Source: Chrysophaeum taylorii (Eukaryota; Sar; Pelagophyceae; Pelagomonadales; Pelagomonadaceae). From it: DNA of 52,236 nt. Shown here one piece after another: positions 1 through 9,141 of the stretch. The stretch covers positions 1 through 52,236 of the forward strand of contig JAQMWT010000089.1 of assembly GCA_029834535.1 (NCBI GenBank), read 5' to 3'. Made by a program: the position numbers and the translations under genes. The notes under the pieces were generated by a model that was given only the letters and a program-made list of their open reading frames with translations, ran no database searches and was not told the origin of the DNA. Each line of letters opens with the position of its first letter. Position 1 is the stretch's first letter.

Positions 1-527
1 GTTGGTGGTGCGTGTAAAGTACACCAAGAGGAACTCTGAGATTGGTCTGAACACACTGATATGTGGCCTCCCATTCATGGGATTGCCACATAGCCGCCGT
101 CACGCCCAGACTTCGCCGGCTTTGTGGTTTGCTCAAAAGAGGGCTTGGTCGGATTGAAGTGCTTGTGCGGGTGGCGCTTGTTGTGTGCGATGCAGTCGGT
201 GCATAAGTCGCGATACGGTAGGTCTGAGGCAGAGAATCCAGGAGCTGCGTACGTTGGGGGCCTGCTGCAACGTTGTCGGGGCAGTGGTGCACCCGGTGGA
301 AGCGATTGGCACGTTCTTTGGCGTTGAGGTATTCAGCAGGTCCGTGTGCGAGGACTTGCGAGAATGGGATGAGCGGGATATGACGTTTGCGCCGAACATC
401 GAACTTGAGTTCGGTGTCCAAGGCAGGAGGAGGCGGTGCGTCGTCATCCTGGTGCGCAGCAGGGTCACTTGGAGGTGCATCCTCATCATCACGAGTAGCG
501 AGAGTATCTTCGTAGGACGAAGATATA
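1..527 (-). pseudogene. Integrase N-terminal region, element A (fragment)
   Basis: The DNA closely matches 36670-37219 of element B, where the minus strand encodes the HHCC-like and first catalytic Asp regions of a Copia integrase. In A the reading frame is broken by small indels (compare the regions near 20-110 and 245-380), so only short frames remain. The piece begins directly after the repeated linker motif at 528-548. The core of the integrase and everything downstream lie beyond position 1. Confidence 0.75.
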
Positions 528-548
528 TAGTTTAACGACATTTCGGTC
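528..548 (-). other. Repeated 21-nt linker motif (T-E-M-S-L-N-Y), methyltransferase/integrase junction, element A
   Basis: On the minus strand this reads GACCG(A)AA(T)GTCGTTAAACTA and translates in the polyprotein frame as T-E-M-S-L-N-Y. It lies between the methyltransferase motif X segment and integrase, orthologous to 37220-37240. Confidence 0.85.
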
Positions 549-589
549 AAGCAGTTGCTGGAGATAGACGTCATAAAGGCCTGTGCCAA

Positions 590-1073
590 AGACAAGGTAT
601 TCTGCTGCACGTGTGGAGGTCAATCAAAGGTCAAAGTTGGATACATAGGATTTCTTCGTCACGGCAGCAGTATGTTGGAAGGTAGGGTCCAACATAAGAG
701 ATTTAATATCGGCAACGAGGAGCGAAAGGTGCTTGTACAGTGTGCTGTACGTACCGGCAGGCAGAGCATTGCTGAGCATGTCGCAGCAAAGGTCGTGGCG
801 AAGAGACAAGAGGAAAGATTCCTGTTGTTTGGTGTGGTTGTTAGCACGAATCAATTCCGGTCGAGTAGGATAGCGTAGTTTCCCGTTGCGAGGGTCGAGT
901 AAGATAATGTTTGCATACCCTCGGACGGTGGGCAATGGAGCAAGCATGGAGTGGATTTTAGAGCCGAGTTTGCGGTCACTTCCACGAAGATACCCTATAT
1001 AGCGACTATGAGATAAGTGGTGATCTTCCAGAGCAAAATGAGAGTCTTTATAGTCGAAAGAGTTGTCGGTGGC
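590..1073 (-). pseudogene. C5-cytosine methyltransferase-like domain, C-terminal motifs IX and X, element A
   Basis: Around 600-950 the minus strand encodes a segment with P-T-V-R-G-Y-A-N, then R-P-E-L-I-R-A-N-N and, near 755-790, D-M-L-S-N-A-L-P-A-G-T. Order and spacing fit motifs IX (R-x-x-T-x-R-E) and X (G-N-x-V/I-P) at the C-terminal end of C5 DNA methyltransferases, where motif X completes the cofactor fold. Here the usual G-N of motif X is S-N. Element D has the equivalent as I-A-N-A-I-P-A-G-T and element B as S-N-A-L-P-A-G-T. At least one frameshift separates this part from 1074-1664. The assignment rests on motif order, not on a search. Confidence 0.6.
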
Positions 1074-1664
1074 CTAGTAGGTAAGGAAGCCAGGCATAAC
1101 AAAGGAACATCTGGACAAGAGCTTTTGTATGGCGGTGCCATAGGTGGCAGCGGAGCCTACTTGAGGAAGGGCTTGGATTATCCACAAGTAACCCACAAAC
1201 GGCTCCAAATATATAGATCTGTCACTGTCGCGGGGGACGTTGGAGGCAGTAAACGTATACGTGCTTCCAAACGCGTCAATGGAAGCATGATATGTGGTGG
1301 CGGCGTTTTCTATGGTGAGGTTGCCGTCAGAATGGTGGCCGCCGGTTAGGAAGTAGGTATTATGTGATGTTGATGAGGTTGTAAGTAGTAAACTATGTGA
1401 CGGTTGGTCAGTTTCGAAAACGGTTATGTAATAGGACACAGGAGTGGGTGAGTTAGTGTGCAATCTGGCAAACACATTATAGAGGATGGTAAAAGCCTTG
1501 ACATGCAATGGATTAGTTGCATGTGGCAGTGGTTCCAAGGAGGAGCGTTTGAAACACAGCTGATGGTAAGTACGCTCGGACTGAACAGAGTGCGTGCGTT
1601 GCTCGTGAGCCCGTTGTGAGTGAAGGCGGAGAAATAACAAATTAAGTGTTTCAAGGTCAGTCAT
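1074..1664 (-). pseudogene. Methyltransferase-like domain, variable (target-recognition) region, element A
   Basis: A 196-codon open stretch that continues, through decayed sequence at 1665-1865, from the motif I-VIII segment. It opens in a region reading S-V-Q-L-T-M-T-D-L-E-T-L, matching V-R-L-T-V-T-E-L-E-T-L in element D. The body (including F-x-T-D-Q-P-S-H and T-G-G-H-H) has no motif I recognise. Its place between motifs VIII and IX is where C5 methyltransferases hold their target-recognition domain, and both Copia families keep it at similar length (about 250 residues). Function is inferred from position only. Confidence 0.5.
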
Positions 1665-1865
1665 GGTAAGCTGAACAGAACCTGTGCGAGATTAAGGTGC
1701 AAACGTTTTAGGAACGGGGACATATGGAGGATCGGGGAACACCCGAATCCAATCTATAGAGATATCTTTGGATAGGCAAAGTCGTTTAGGAATGGCTTGT
1801 ATGTTATCCACGATCTTAAAGAAGGGGCGTGGGTGGTGGATAGGCCATGACAGTATGTTGATTGG

Positions 1866-2462
1866 TCAAGTAGAATACCTGCGTGCGATGCAGATCCATC
1901 TTTCCTTAGATTGGTAGTCGCCACATAGGTAGGTCGGGAACCTGTCAACAACATCGGCACAGTAATCGAGTGTGGCATGGATGAGATTGGCGACATTTAT
2001 GTGGTCTCGATGACAGTATTTGTGGAGTGGTGTCATCTCAGCCAGTAGTACCAAGGGTTGGAGAAGTTTGATGACAGACAGCATGCTGTCGAACAGAGAG
2101 TCGTCGAGCAGGCTGTGTAAGTCTTTGGTCTTATGCTGCTTTAGTAGATTCCTGTTGGTGCAGGGAGGAGTGATCTCAATACTATCGCAATAAAATTTGC
2201 GCCTTTCCTCTGGTGAGATTAGGTGAAGGTGGTTGATAAAGGCGGGCAAAGATTCAAATAATAATACTGTAGGAAAACGATGGCGTAACATGCGCACAAG
2301 CGTATCATCAGACTCAACAACAACTTTTACATTGATATTTAAGCCTAGGTCATTCGTGGCTTGAGACAGGAATGCTGGGGTTGACAAACCAGAACAGAGT
2401 AACATGACAGAGGGTTTGCGAAGATTGGGCTCTTGTGAGAGAAACACTGGGCGAGAAAGCAT
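1866..2462 (-). CDS. C5-cytosine DNA methyltransferase-like domain, motifs I to VIII, element A
   Basis: 198 codons starting with ATG directly after the UGA that ends the protease frame, in the same frame. Motif I appears as L-L-C-S-G-L-S-T-P-A-F (residues 21-31), an acidic motif II as V-E-S-D (49-52), motif IV as I-T-P-P-C-T (97-102) with Cys101 at the catalytic position, motif VI as A-E-M-T-P after Q-P-L-V-L-L (135-145), and motif VIII as G-D-Y-Q-S-K-E-R-W (181-189). Their order and spacing match bacterial and eukaryotic C5 methyltransferases, which transfer a methyl group from S-adenosylmethionine to cytosine C5. The open segment ends at 1866; the rest of the domain follows in shifted frames. 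It is part of the retroelement polyprotein, not a host gene. Activity cannot be judged from sequence. Confidence 0.7.
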   Translation of the reverse strand: MLSRPVFLSQEPNLRKPSVMLLCSGLSTPAFLSQATNDLGLNINVKVVVESDDTLVRMLRHRFPTVLLFESLPAFINHLHLISPEERRKFYCDSIEITPPCTNRNLLKQHKTKDLHSLLDDSLFDSMLSVIKLLQPLVLLAEMTPLHKYCHRDHINVANLIHATLDYCADVVDRFPTYLCGDYQSKERWICIARRYST

Positions 2463-2465
2463 TCA
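2463..2465 (-). promoter_or_regulatory. In-frame UGA between protease and methyltransferase (candidate readthrough stop), element A
   Basis: The protease frame (3248 to 2463) and the methyltransferase frame (2462 to 1866) are the same frame, separated by one TGA followed at once by ATG. Element D has a TGA at the same junction (48948-48950) in an otherwise diverged sequence. This could be a leaky stop or the start of a separately initiated product. Confidence 0.5.
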
Positions 2466-3248
2466 TGTTAATGGCGGAGTGTTTTGCTGGACGAACTTGT
2501 TCTGTTTCCGAAGATTAAGAACCAAAGGGCGAATCCACGGGCGATCTGGTAAAACTCTCTTGAGGAGATAGTTGTAATATGCCAGTAGATCCCTGTTGTC
2601 GTGGTATCGCTTGAGCGGAAATGCGAGGGAGCGTAGTTCGAGTTGCTTGTCGCGAGCGATGTTGTAGGTGAGACAAGGGAGAGGAGGCAAATTGGCTGCT
2701 ACGTAATGTATGGGAATACGCACATCTTTGTCGATGCGGCTCGTGACAGCGCTGAGCTTTGGCTCAGATCGATCATTGAACACAGTGGTCAAGTTCGTCT
2801 GGTTCCACTCGAGCATGCTCAAGATAGCGAGATGTCGGTTGTGCACTGGCTGAAGACATGAGGCGAAGCCAATCTCCACGTAACCGATTTGTGGATGATC
2901 TGGTAGGGGAACAACTATATTACGTTTTAACGTCATACGCGAGGCACGTTGTTGTCCAGTGGCAGTTTGTATGATAATCGGCGCGTATTTGGAATCCAGT
3001 GGAATAATATGATTTGGTATAGCATAATCGTAGGTGGACATCAATGATATGGTAGCACAAGAGTCAAAATATAAAAAGGAACAATGTTGGGGGACACTGT
3101 GTACCTTCATATATTTCGTTAGTGCATTTTCCGAATGCGGGCAAGTAGTGGAGAGGCTGGCAGTGAAGAAGTTCTCCAGAAATAACAGGTGAGTTGGAAT
3201 GATAATCGGTTGAACAGGTGGTGATGGTTCGTCAGCCTCATCAGCCAC
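2463..3248 (-). CDS. Retroelement aspartic protease region, element A
   Basis: 261 codons. The segment with C-S-F-L-Y-F-D-S-C-A-T-I-S-L (about residues 57-70) places D-S-C-A-T where retroviral and Copia proteases have D-[ST]-G-A-[ST], and H-L-A-I-L-S-M-L-E-W further on resembles the hydrophobic L-[IL]-S-[VM] strand of Copia proteases. The protease would cut the polyprotein inside the virus-like particle. The second residue after Asp is Cys, not Gly, in A, B and D (D-T-C-A-S in D), a family trait rather than random damage. The upstream Gag frame reaches this one only through a frameshift in A, whereas in B Gag C-terminus and protease share one frame (41575-43134). Confidence 0.75.
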   Translation of the reverse strand: MADEADEPSPPVQPIIIPTHLLFLENFFTASLSTTCPHSENALTKYMKVHSVPQHCSFLYFDSCATISLMSTYDYAIPNHIIPLDSKYAPIIIQTATGQQRASRMTLKRNIVVPLPDHPQIGYVEIGFASCLQPVHNRHLAILSMLEWNQTNLTTVFNDRSEPKLSAVTSRIDKDVRIPIHYVAANLPPLPCLTYNIARDKQLELRSLAFPLKRYHDNRDLLAYYNYLLKRVLPDRPWIRPLVLNLRKQNKFVQQNTPPLT

Positions 3249-3826
3249 GCCGTGCTTCTCATCAAATGATGATAGCGAGGTCTGATCGACGTCCCTTGTG
3301 GTTTCGGCTTGTGGTGGTTGGTTGATGGCTGATTGGACCTGTGAAGATAGCGAGGACAGTAACGCTGGTGGTAACGCCGAGATGGCGGAAGCAGTAAAGA
3401 AGTTAGGCGCAATATCGGAGGGATCCCCCAGTGTGTTGGAGGCATTCTTGGTATCTGTAATAGGAGGAGTTGCCGTTGGGGTGGAGCAGTAGCAACAGTA
3501 TGATGTTGTGGCTCCACGTAGTTTAACGACTTTTCGGTCGAGGATAGATGAACGTCTACATCATAAATGATGTCTTCTGCGAACATGAGCTGTTCGTTTA
3601 GGCGAAGTAAGTCACTATTGTCCTCAGTAGATGTCGTTGACAGAATATCAGCGGATTGCAACAGAGTCTCAAATAACTTGGTGATGTTCTGTTGTAGCTG
3701 AGCCGTGATATCATTATCTGTCACATGCTTCGTAAGTTCACTACACTGCTCTTGAAGTGTATTTAAGGTGAGCTTCGTTCGGTCTAATAATTGCATGTTA
3801 GATCGAGAGGACCTGTCGAAAGTGCG
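3249..3826 (-). pseudogene. Gag C-terminal region and Gag/protease linker, element A
   Basis: Frames in this stretch encode the same residues as the continuous frame of element B: D-R-T-K-x-x-x-N-T-L-Q-E-Q-C-S-E-L-T-K, the L-L-R-L-N-E-Q-L-M-F-A-E-D region, then the repeated linker motif at 3519-3539 and a low-complexity Pro/Thr linker. In A a one-base deletion near 3826 relative to B (42709-42716 region) throws Gag out of frame, and a second indel near 3487 breaks the linker. Confidence 0.75.
3519..3539 (-). other. Repeated 21-nt linker motif (T-E-K-S-L-N-Y), Gag/protease junction, element A
   Basis: Reads GACCG(A)AA(A)GTCGTTAAACTA on the minus strand. It follows the conserved D-V-D-V-H-L-S-S segment at the end of Gag and precedes the Pro/Thr-rich linker to protease. 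The orthologous copy is 42389-42409. Confidence 0.85.
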
Positions 3827-5340
3827 GGGTAAATTGGACGGTCATGGGACTGTCCAGCAGTTTTCTTGGTGACGTAAGAATCACCAGAACGATAATACGA
3901 TAGGTCGCTGCGAGAGAAAGGCTGGCGAGCATCGTTAGAGTTACGCAAGCGTCTAGCGTTAAACGTGGAGGATGTTCCAGGTTGAGAAGAGGTAATGGAC
4001 GCGAGTGTGTTTGCAGTTTGAGTCAGACTTTTGTCTGATAAATCCAGCGTGTTGGTCAGTAGTAATTTTGGCTTTGGTTGTGGTATCAGTCCTTCAACAT
4101 AAGGTTGCCAAGAAACAGGGCGTCCTAAGCGTCTTTTGTTCGACCCATTTGATACTACATTATATAAGTCTAATGCGTATTCTAAGATATAGCTAGGGTT
4201 GGTAGGGTGACACAATCGTTCAGCGTCTGGCACAGGCCGAGATGAAGATCGAGTTTCATACATATAACACCAATCTACCCAACCACGATCGTAACGATTG
4301 TTGCTGGTATTATCGGCATAATGCCGATGTATCTCTTCATAAATTTTTATACAAAGAGTACCAAAGTCGAATTGAAGGTCAGTCTCTTCCTGGTTAAGTT
4401 GGTAAGAGATTTGCCTAAATGCTAGGACAGCTTCAATAAAGACATGGACATACCAGTTAGGATTATAAACAACAGAGTTAAACTGCTGTTTCAGGTAGGA
4501 CACATCAGTAGTCGCAACAGACTCGTAGTGACTAAAGGCAATGAGCATAATGGCTCGAGCCTTGTTGGGTAAATAACTTTTGTTATACGCCTCATTGATG
4601 GCGGGCCAGGCCGCAGGTGCTGGTTTTCCAACACTTTCAAGATTGAAGTAAGTATGCAAGAATGTAGCATACGTGTTCTGATAAGTGTGCCAGTCAGCAG
4701 CAGTTAACGAAAACATGGTAACAGGGGCACGAACACGGGTGTCAAAAGCTAATGCTTTCGGGTGCGCACGATTTAAGATTCGTTCCTCTTCTAAGAAACG
4801 GTGATTGATTTCAGGGCGTAATGCCTTGACTTCATTGTCGTAACAGACAGTAGCTAGCTGAGCTACTCCTGCGTCAGGTAAGTTGGGGAAAGCTTCATTG
4901 GTGAAGTGCCATTCCTGATACTCAGGGGGCAATTCATCAACAGCTAAACGGAGATCAGCAGCCCTATCGGTCTTCCATTCCAGGAAAACGCGATCGAGAA
5001 TTTGATTCCGGAGGATCTCGTAGTCCTTGCATGACCGAGTGTATGCTTCGTACGAGTCGTACTCGAGGAAGGCATCGGCATGACTGGACCGTAATAATTG
5101 CTTGATATGCTTAATTTGCAAGGATACCTTGCGGGTCTGAAGCTGAAATCGATTTCCTTCGTTGAGAAACTCAACTACAGGAGCTTCGAGCTTCAATATG
5201 TCCGCACCTGTGATCGCCTTGGGTGCGGCTCGTGCTGCGTGTTCTGCCATAGCAGTTGACGGGGAACCTGTGGGTTCAGTCACGCAGTTGACACTGTCTA
5301 GACATTCTAAGGGGGTCTGTCTATCGGTGTCTATGTACAC
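3784..5340 (-). pseudogene. Gag (capsid) protein, element A, frameshifted at C-terminus
   Basis: 518 codons from the first ATG (M-Y-I-D-T-D). A second Met at residue 31 begins M-A-E-H-A-A-R-A-A and may be the real start, because the first 30 residues read like translated leader. The protein is largely helical by composition, with many conserved Trp/Tyr/Leu positions shared with B, C and D (for example P-N-W-Y-V-H-V-F-I-E near residues 305-315). I see no CCHC zinc knuckle, which is usual in many but not all Copia Gags. A single-base loss near 3826 makes the last 14 codons spurious. Identity as Gag rests on its place after PBS and leader and before protease. Confidence 0.8.
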
Positions 5341-5761
5341 TCATGCGTTATCGATGGAAAAATGTCTATTTGACAACTGTGCAAGCTGTGAGTCCAGAGT
5401 AGTGCCGCTAAGCGTAGTCACTCATGGCAGCTGGTTATTTTGGTGCTCTCAAGGAGCTTGGTAGGTGCATTGCCATGGAATGTACGAGTGGACGTACCCA
5501 AAACAATATTCCATAACATGTGTGCAAGAGTACAGGTTAGCCAACTTACACACACATCAACATTAACATGACAATACGATACTATGAACAGGTGCACACA
5601 AGGTTACACGATCACGTGTGCAAAATATGCTATATACAGCCCAATGGTAATGGCGTTATATTAACAAGCGTGTTTGCGTGGCGAGGCTGGGCCGGCGCGG
5701 TAACAGTCCAAAACCCATAGGTTACGTGCACGCGTCGACATATGGTTTATCAGGGACCCGC
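5341..5761 (-). other. 5' leader of element A (non-coding)
   Basis: About 420 nt between PBS and Gag. It closely matches 44212-44628 of element B and contains no long open frame. Packaging or dimerisation signals would be expected here, but none can be identified by eye. Confidence 0.6.
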
Positions 5762-5775
5762 CTGGGCCCATAACC
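5762..5775 (-). other. Primer-binding site, complementary to initiator tRNA-Met anticodon arm
   Basis: On the minus strand GGTTATGGGCCCAG directly follows the LTR end CTCTGCA. It is complementary to CTGGGCCCATAACC, the anticodon stem-loop of eukaryotic initiator tRNA-Met. Drosophila copia and yeast Ty5 prime from an internally cut half of this tRNA, so the same mechanism is likely here. Confidence 0.8.
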
Positions 5776-6088
5776 TGCAGAGCATTTAGCACGCAGTGGT
5801 AAGTCACCTGGGAAACCACCCCGTCTCATCATGAACGTCTGGAAGGTTAATTCGGGGAATGAAAGGTTATGTTCCCTATATCCTCAGAACACGACAGGCG
5901 GCATCTAGAACTACACGAGAAAGGCTAAGTGTATAGTGCTACATACCTCGGGACGCGCTAGACCATGATGATGAGCTTGAGCACAAATCAGAGGACTAAA
6001 TGACTGTGTATAAAGGAAGAAGAAGGGTAAGGAGGAGATCACGTTCTCAACGGACGGATAAGGGTAAGAGGCAGCAGATTTCTCTGCA
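5776..6088 (-). repeat. 5' LTR of element A (313 bp)
   Basis: Bounded by TGCAGAG and CTCTGCA, a 7-bp terminal inverted repeat containing the usual TG...CA. It matches the B LTR split by LINE1 (27445-27608 plus 30658-30806), the partial LTR at 44643-44853, and more distantly the opposite-strand LTR at 8823-9141. On its sense strand TTTATACACA occurs about 80 bp in and could serve as a TATA-like element. Confidence 0.85.
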
Positions 6089-6112
6089 ATCATAAACCAA
6101 CTCTCCATCCTC

Positions 6113-6260
6113 AAGTTGCGAGGCTTGGTGAGCGTGAGCAAGTGTTGTGGCGAGCGTAACCGACCCCGAGTTCGTATCGACCTCGAGCAGTGAGGTCTCC
6201 GGCTTGTCGGTGAGTACCCCCTCTGTCACCCCTGGTCGGGAACGTTTTTGCGGCCGCAGT
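6113..6260 (+). repeat. Fragment of element F leader/LTR
   Basis: Shares a roughly 140-bp block with 11555-11695, including GAGGCTTGGTGAGCGTGAGC and GTCGGTGAGTACCCCCT, in the same orientation. At the second site this block stands upstream of an LTR-element Gag, so here it is probably a remnant of the same family into which element A inserted. From 6261 to 6758 I see no gene, only short frames. Confidence 0.5.
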
Positions 6261-6758
6261 GACCGCCGGTCCGGCTGAGAGGGGCGGGTGAAGAAGTTTC
6301 GGCCATACCTTCATCAGCGGTATCTTCTATCATAAGTGATCTCCCAGCCTCAAGGTAGAGGCTTGGGGAATGTGTGATAGTTTGTGGCTACGAGAGGTCC
6401 ACCCCCCCCCGTCCGGCATCCTCGAGTTTACGAGGGCGGAGTCCGTGTCAGGGGGAGCTTGGTGAGCTAGACCTTCGTACTGCTGTGGAGTTGTCCATTG
6501 TGTCAACGGTCGTTTTGACGTTTCGATCACTTCAACGGCTATACGGTTTCGCCGTCTCACGGTTACGTTGCCTACCAGAGTCGACCGAACCGTTTCGGAG
6601 ATGGCCACCCCAACGATAACGTTGATGTATTCGACGGAATAGTCGGACTGCCCGGTGGGAAACTGATTTCCACTACTAGTGCGGAGGGCTATTGGACTCT
6701 ACATGGTGACGAGAACGCGACAATCGAACCGTGATTTGCGTTTGCCACTTATCCTCTC

Positions 6759-7911
6759 ATGTTTCTGATCGATGACACATTGACGTCGGTGGAATCCCGC
6801 CGACTCGAAGCGCTTCTTGAAGATTCACTGGAAAAGTTATTGTTTCTCGAGTCGATCGTACCGGACGTCCTGCTACATCGTGATGATCTCTCAAAGCTTG
6901 TCGGTGATGAATTAGCTCGTATAATATCTAACCAGCGCGAGCTAGAGCAAAGATACGAGTCCTTGGTAGCCCAGCGTTCATCATTGAAGGGAATGTTTTG
7001 TAAGTCGAGATTCACAGAAGTCCAGGACGAAATTCGTGATGTGTCTGGAATGCTTCGCGAATCTACGAAAATCCTCTGCCGCAACTTAAAAGACAATCCT
7101 AATGTATCGGGAAATCTTTTAAAAATACGAGACGAAAGACTCAATTTGATTGATGTCCTGCAGCAAACCGCGGACGAGGTTTGTAATCGCTGCAAATACC
7201 TTGTTAGTACTGCTCCGTACACAGCTTCGCGTTAAGGGTTCATATGAATTGCTGAAGTTATACCTGCCGTTTTACAAAGTTGAGCAAGATCGCCTTGCGG
7301 CTGTCATGCAACGGGAACATGAAATGTCCGAGACAGTGAAGCAGTGTGATATCAAGTTGCGCGTTGAACAGGCAGCACACCGAATGCGAGTTGCAGAGCT
7401 GACTGGTGACATTCTGCTTCTAAAGCAAGAAGTACATTCAACGAAACAGGAGAAGACATTTTGCTGCAAGTATTATCAGCAGGATGCTCATGCTCGCAAT
7501 TGCACAATAACGCGCGTGTACCACCAAACTGAGAGTATGTCCGGAAGGAGAAGTCAACATTTAGATGAACATTGTATCTTCGAAAATGGAGTGCATGAAG
7601 ACATCATGATATTTTTGAAATCAAAACACAGCCAACTGATCGACGCTCTGGCTGAACGGCAGATGATTTATGATGAGAAATGTGGCTTACTGCGACACAA
7701 ACTTTATAAGCTAATAGAGCGACGTATTCTGAACGTGGAACGCTTATGCCTTCTTCGTGAGCGTCATCTTCGGGAAATTGCAACTGCCAAAAGCATCAGA
7801 GACAGCAGCGCTTGCCGGGCAGAAATAGAACAATGTCTTAAATCTGAGTTTACAAGAAAGAGCGGTGCAGCTGCTAAGTTGCAGCATGCTTTTCGTTCAT
7901 ATCTTCAATGA
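6759..7911 (+). CDS. DRC9/IQCG-like IQ-motif coiled-coil protein (two exons)
   Basis: Exon 1 is 6759-7178 and exon 2 is 7225-7911, giving about 368 residues. Exon 1 contains L-R-E-S-T-K-I-L-C-R-N-L-K-D-N-P-N followed by G-N-L-x-K-I-x-x-E-R; splicing joins A-D-E to L-R-V-K-G-S-Y-E-L-L, the E-L-x-x-x-G-[ST]-[FY] continuation typical of IQCG. The rest is charged coiled coil ending in A-A-A-K-L-Q-H-A-F-R-S-Y-L, a C-terminal IQ-like motif that would bind calmodulin-type EF-hand proteins. In the family this subunit belongs to the nexin-dynein regulatory complex of motile axonemes. Start chosen as the first ATG of the frame, just downstream of repeat-derived sequence. The stop is TGA. Without the intron it would be a frameshifted pseudogene. 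Confidence 0.6.
7179..7224 (+). other. Probable 46-nt spliceosomal intron in the DRC9-like gene
   Basis: Begins GTTTGT and ends ACACAG. Its removal joins the two long frames in phase and restores a family-like E-L-R sequence across the junction. A shorter alternative, 7203-7224 (22 nt, GTTAGT to ACACAG), also restores frame but leaves extra residues V-C-N-R-C-K-Y-L not expected in the family. Confidence 0.55.
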
Positions 7912-8822
7912 CGTTGTAGTAATTGTCTTGAAGGCTGCCAGAGCAAATTGGCAAGAAGAAGGTTGTGAACACTTGGAGAGCCCGAGGTATGTTGACGCTT
8001 TCTTCGCGTCTCATTCCTCTCATGATGACGGAAGAACTCGCTGTTAATGATTTCAAAAGAACCCGCCTTTTTTTGCAAATTTTGTGCAAGATACCGCCCA
8101 AAACATACTTTCGCTTCAGCATGTTACTACCTCCGTTAAGCTCTAAATGCACATGTTGTTTTTTCGATCGTAACCCAAATGCGCATTTAGAGCACGTTGA
8201 TCAACAAAGGTTGTTCATCCTATACATCCTTAAAGAGCGGATGAACAAGTCCTCTGGTTGCTACCGCATGTCCTGGCTCGCCTGCCTTTGAACATGTCCC
8301 CTCCGGATGCTGCATCGTGACAGCTACGGATTCAAATGTTTTTGCGATGCACTCAATGTTGTTTTATGTGGTGCTTTGATAGTCACCTGTCATCTCATGT
8401 ATCAGCTCACACATACTGACAGCAGAATTCACACGATCACCCTGACCGCTGTATTAGACACCCTGTGTTCATCTTGTTGGTTCTTGTGCATTTTGGGTAG
8501 TCGAATCTGGTACACTTTCATTTTGCTCGCTCTACACTTGCGTTGTAGTAAAATGTAGCCATAAGAGCCTGAATCCCGAATCCTCGGTTGTTTGCCATGG
8601 AGGTGCATGCGCAACCACGCGAGGACTTGAAGGTCTATTCGCGCGAACAAGAGTAGAGTGTGGGACAGTTCTACTAAGACGCCTCAGCTCCACACAGGCC
8701 GCTGGTTACCGGAGCTCTCGTCGCAGTGCAAGGGGACAATCTAAATGTCGACTGCCACAGATGGGACTGCGGTGGTGCGCGCAAGGGGTATGAGAGGGTG
8801 TGAGTGGCGGAAGGGACCAAGG
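7912..8822 (+). other. Non-coding stretch downstream of the DRC9-like gene, with an 11-bp inverted repeat
   Basis: No gene is recognisable. GCTCTAAATGC at 8140-8150 and its exact reverse complement at 8183-8193 could form a hairpin with a 32-nt loop, some 230 nt after the stop codon. It may lie in a 3' UTR, but that is a guess. The short hydrophobic frame at 8307-8558 has no supporting features. Confidence 0.4.
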
Positions 8823-9141
8823 TGCAGAGAAATCCGCTAACTCCTACCCTTATTCCGTCCGTTGAGAACGCGGTCTCTTCCTTACCCTTCTTCTTCCTTT
8901 TTACACAATCAAATAGTCCTCTGATTTGTGCTCAAGCTCATCATCATGGTCTAGCGCGTCCCGCAGGTACGTAGTAATTACATGTTACACTGATGTGTTG
9001 CTATGTATCGTCTGTCGTGTGCCGAGGCTAGGGGGACCCTATCTTTTAGTTCCCTGAAACCTACTTATCCTTGCCAGACTCACGCGGTGAGACGGGATGG
9101 TCTCTCAGTGATCTAACCACTGCCTAGCGGAATTCTCTGCA
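8823..9141 (+). repeat. 5' LTR of element C (319 bp)
   Basis: Starts TGCAGAGAAATC and ends TTCTCTGCA. It shares the block TTGTGCTCAAGCTCATCATC with the A and B LTRs read on the opposite strand, but its 3' half is much diverged, so it represents another subfamily. Confidence 0.8.

Larger units (their letters stand above)
1..6088 (-). mobile_element. Copia-type LTR retrotransposon A (5' LTR to start of integrase; 3' part outside window)
   Basis: Read on the minus strand from 6088 downward the element shows a 313-bp LTR, a primer-binding site, a 420-nt leader, Gag, an aspartic protease, a C5-cytosine methyltransferase-like region and the beginning of integrase, running off the left edge. Element B (27445-44853) is closely similar over the shared parts and supplies integrase, RT and RNase H, which shows the family is Copia-like. 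Gag is broken by a frameshift near 3826, and the region left of 1865 has several more, so this copy is decayed although its protease and methyltransferase N-terminal reading frames are long and open. Confidence 0.85.

Noticed and set aside
8307..8558. Small hydrophobic membrane protein
   Set aside because: 83 codons with no conserved motif, ordinary flanks and no splice support, lying between a host gene and an LTR. Chance is sufficient.
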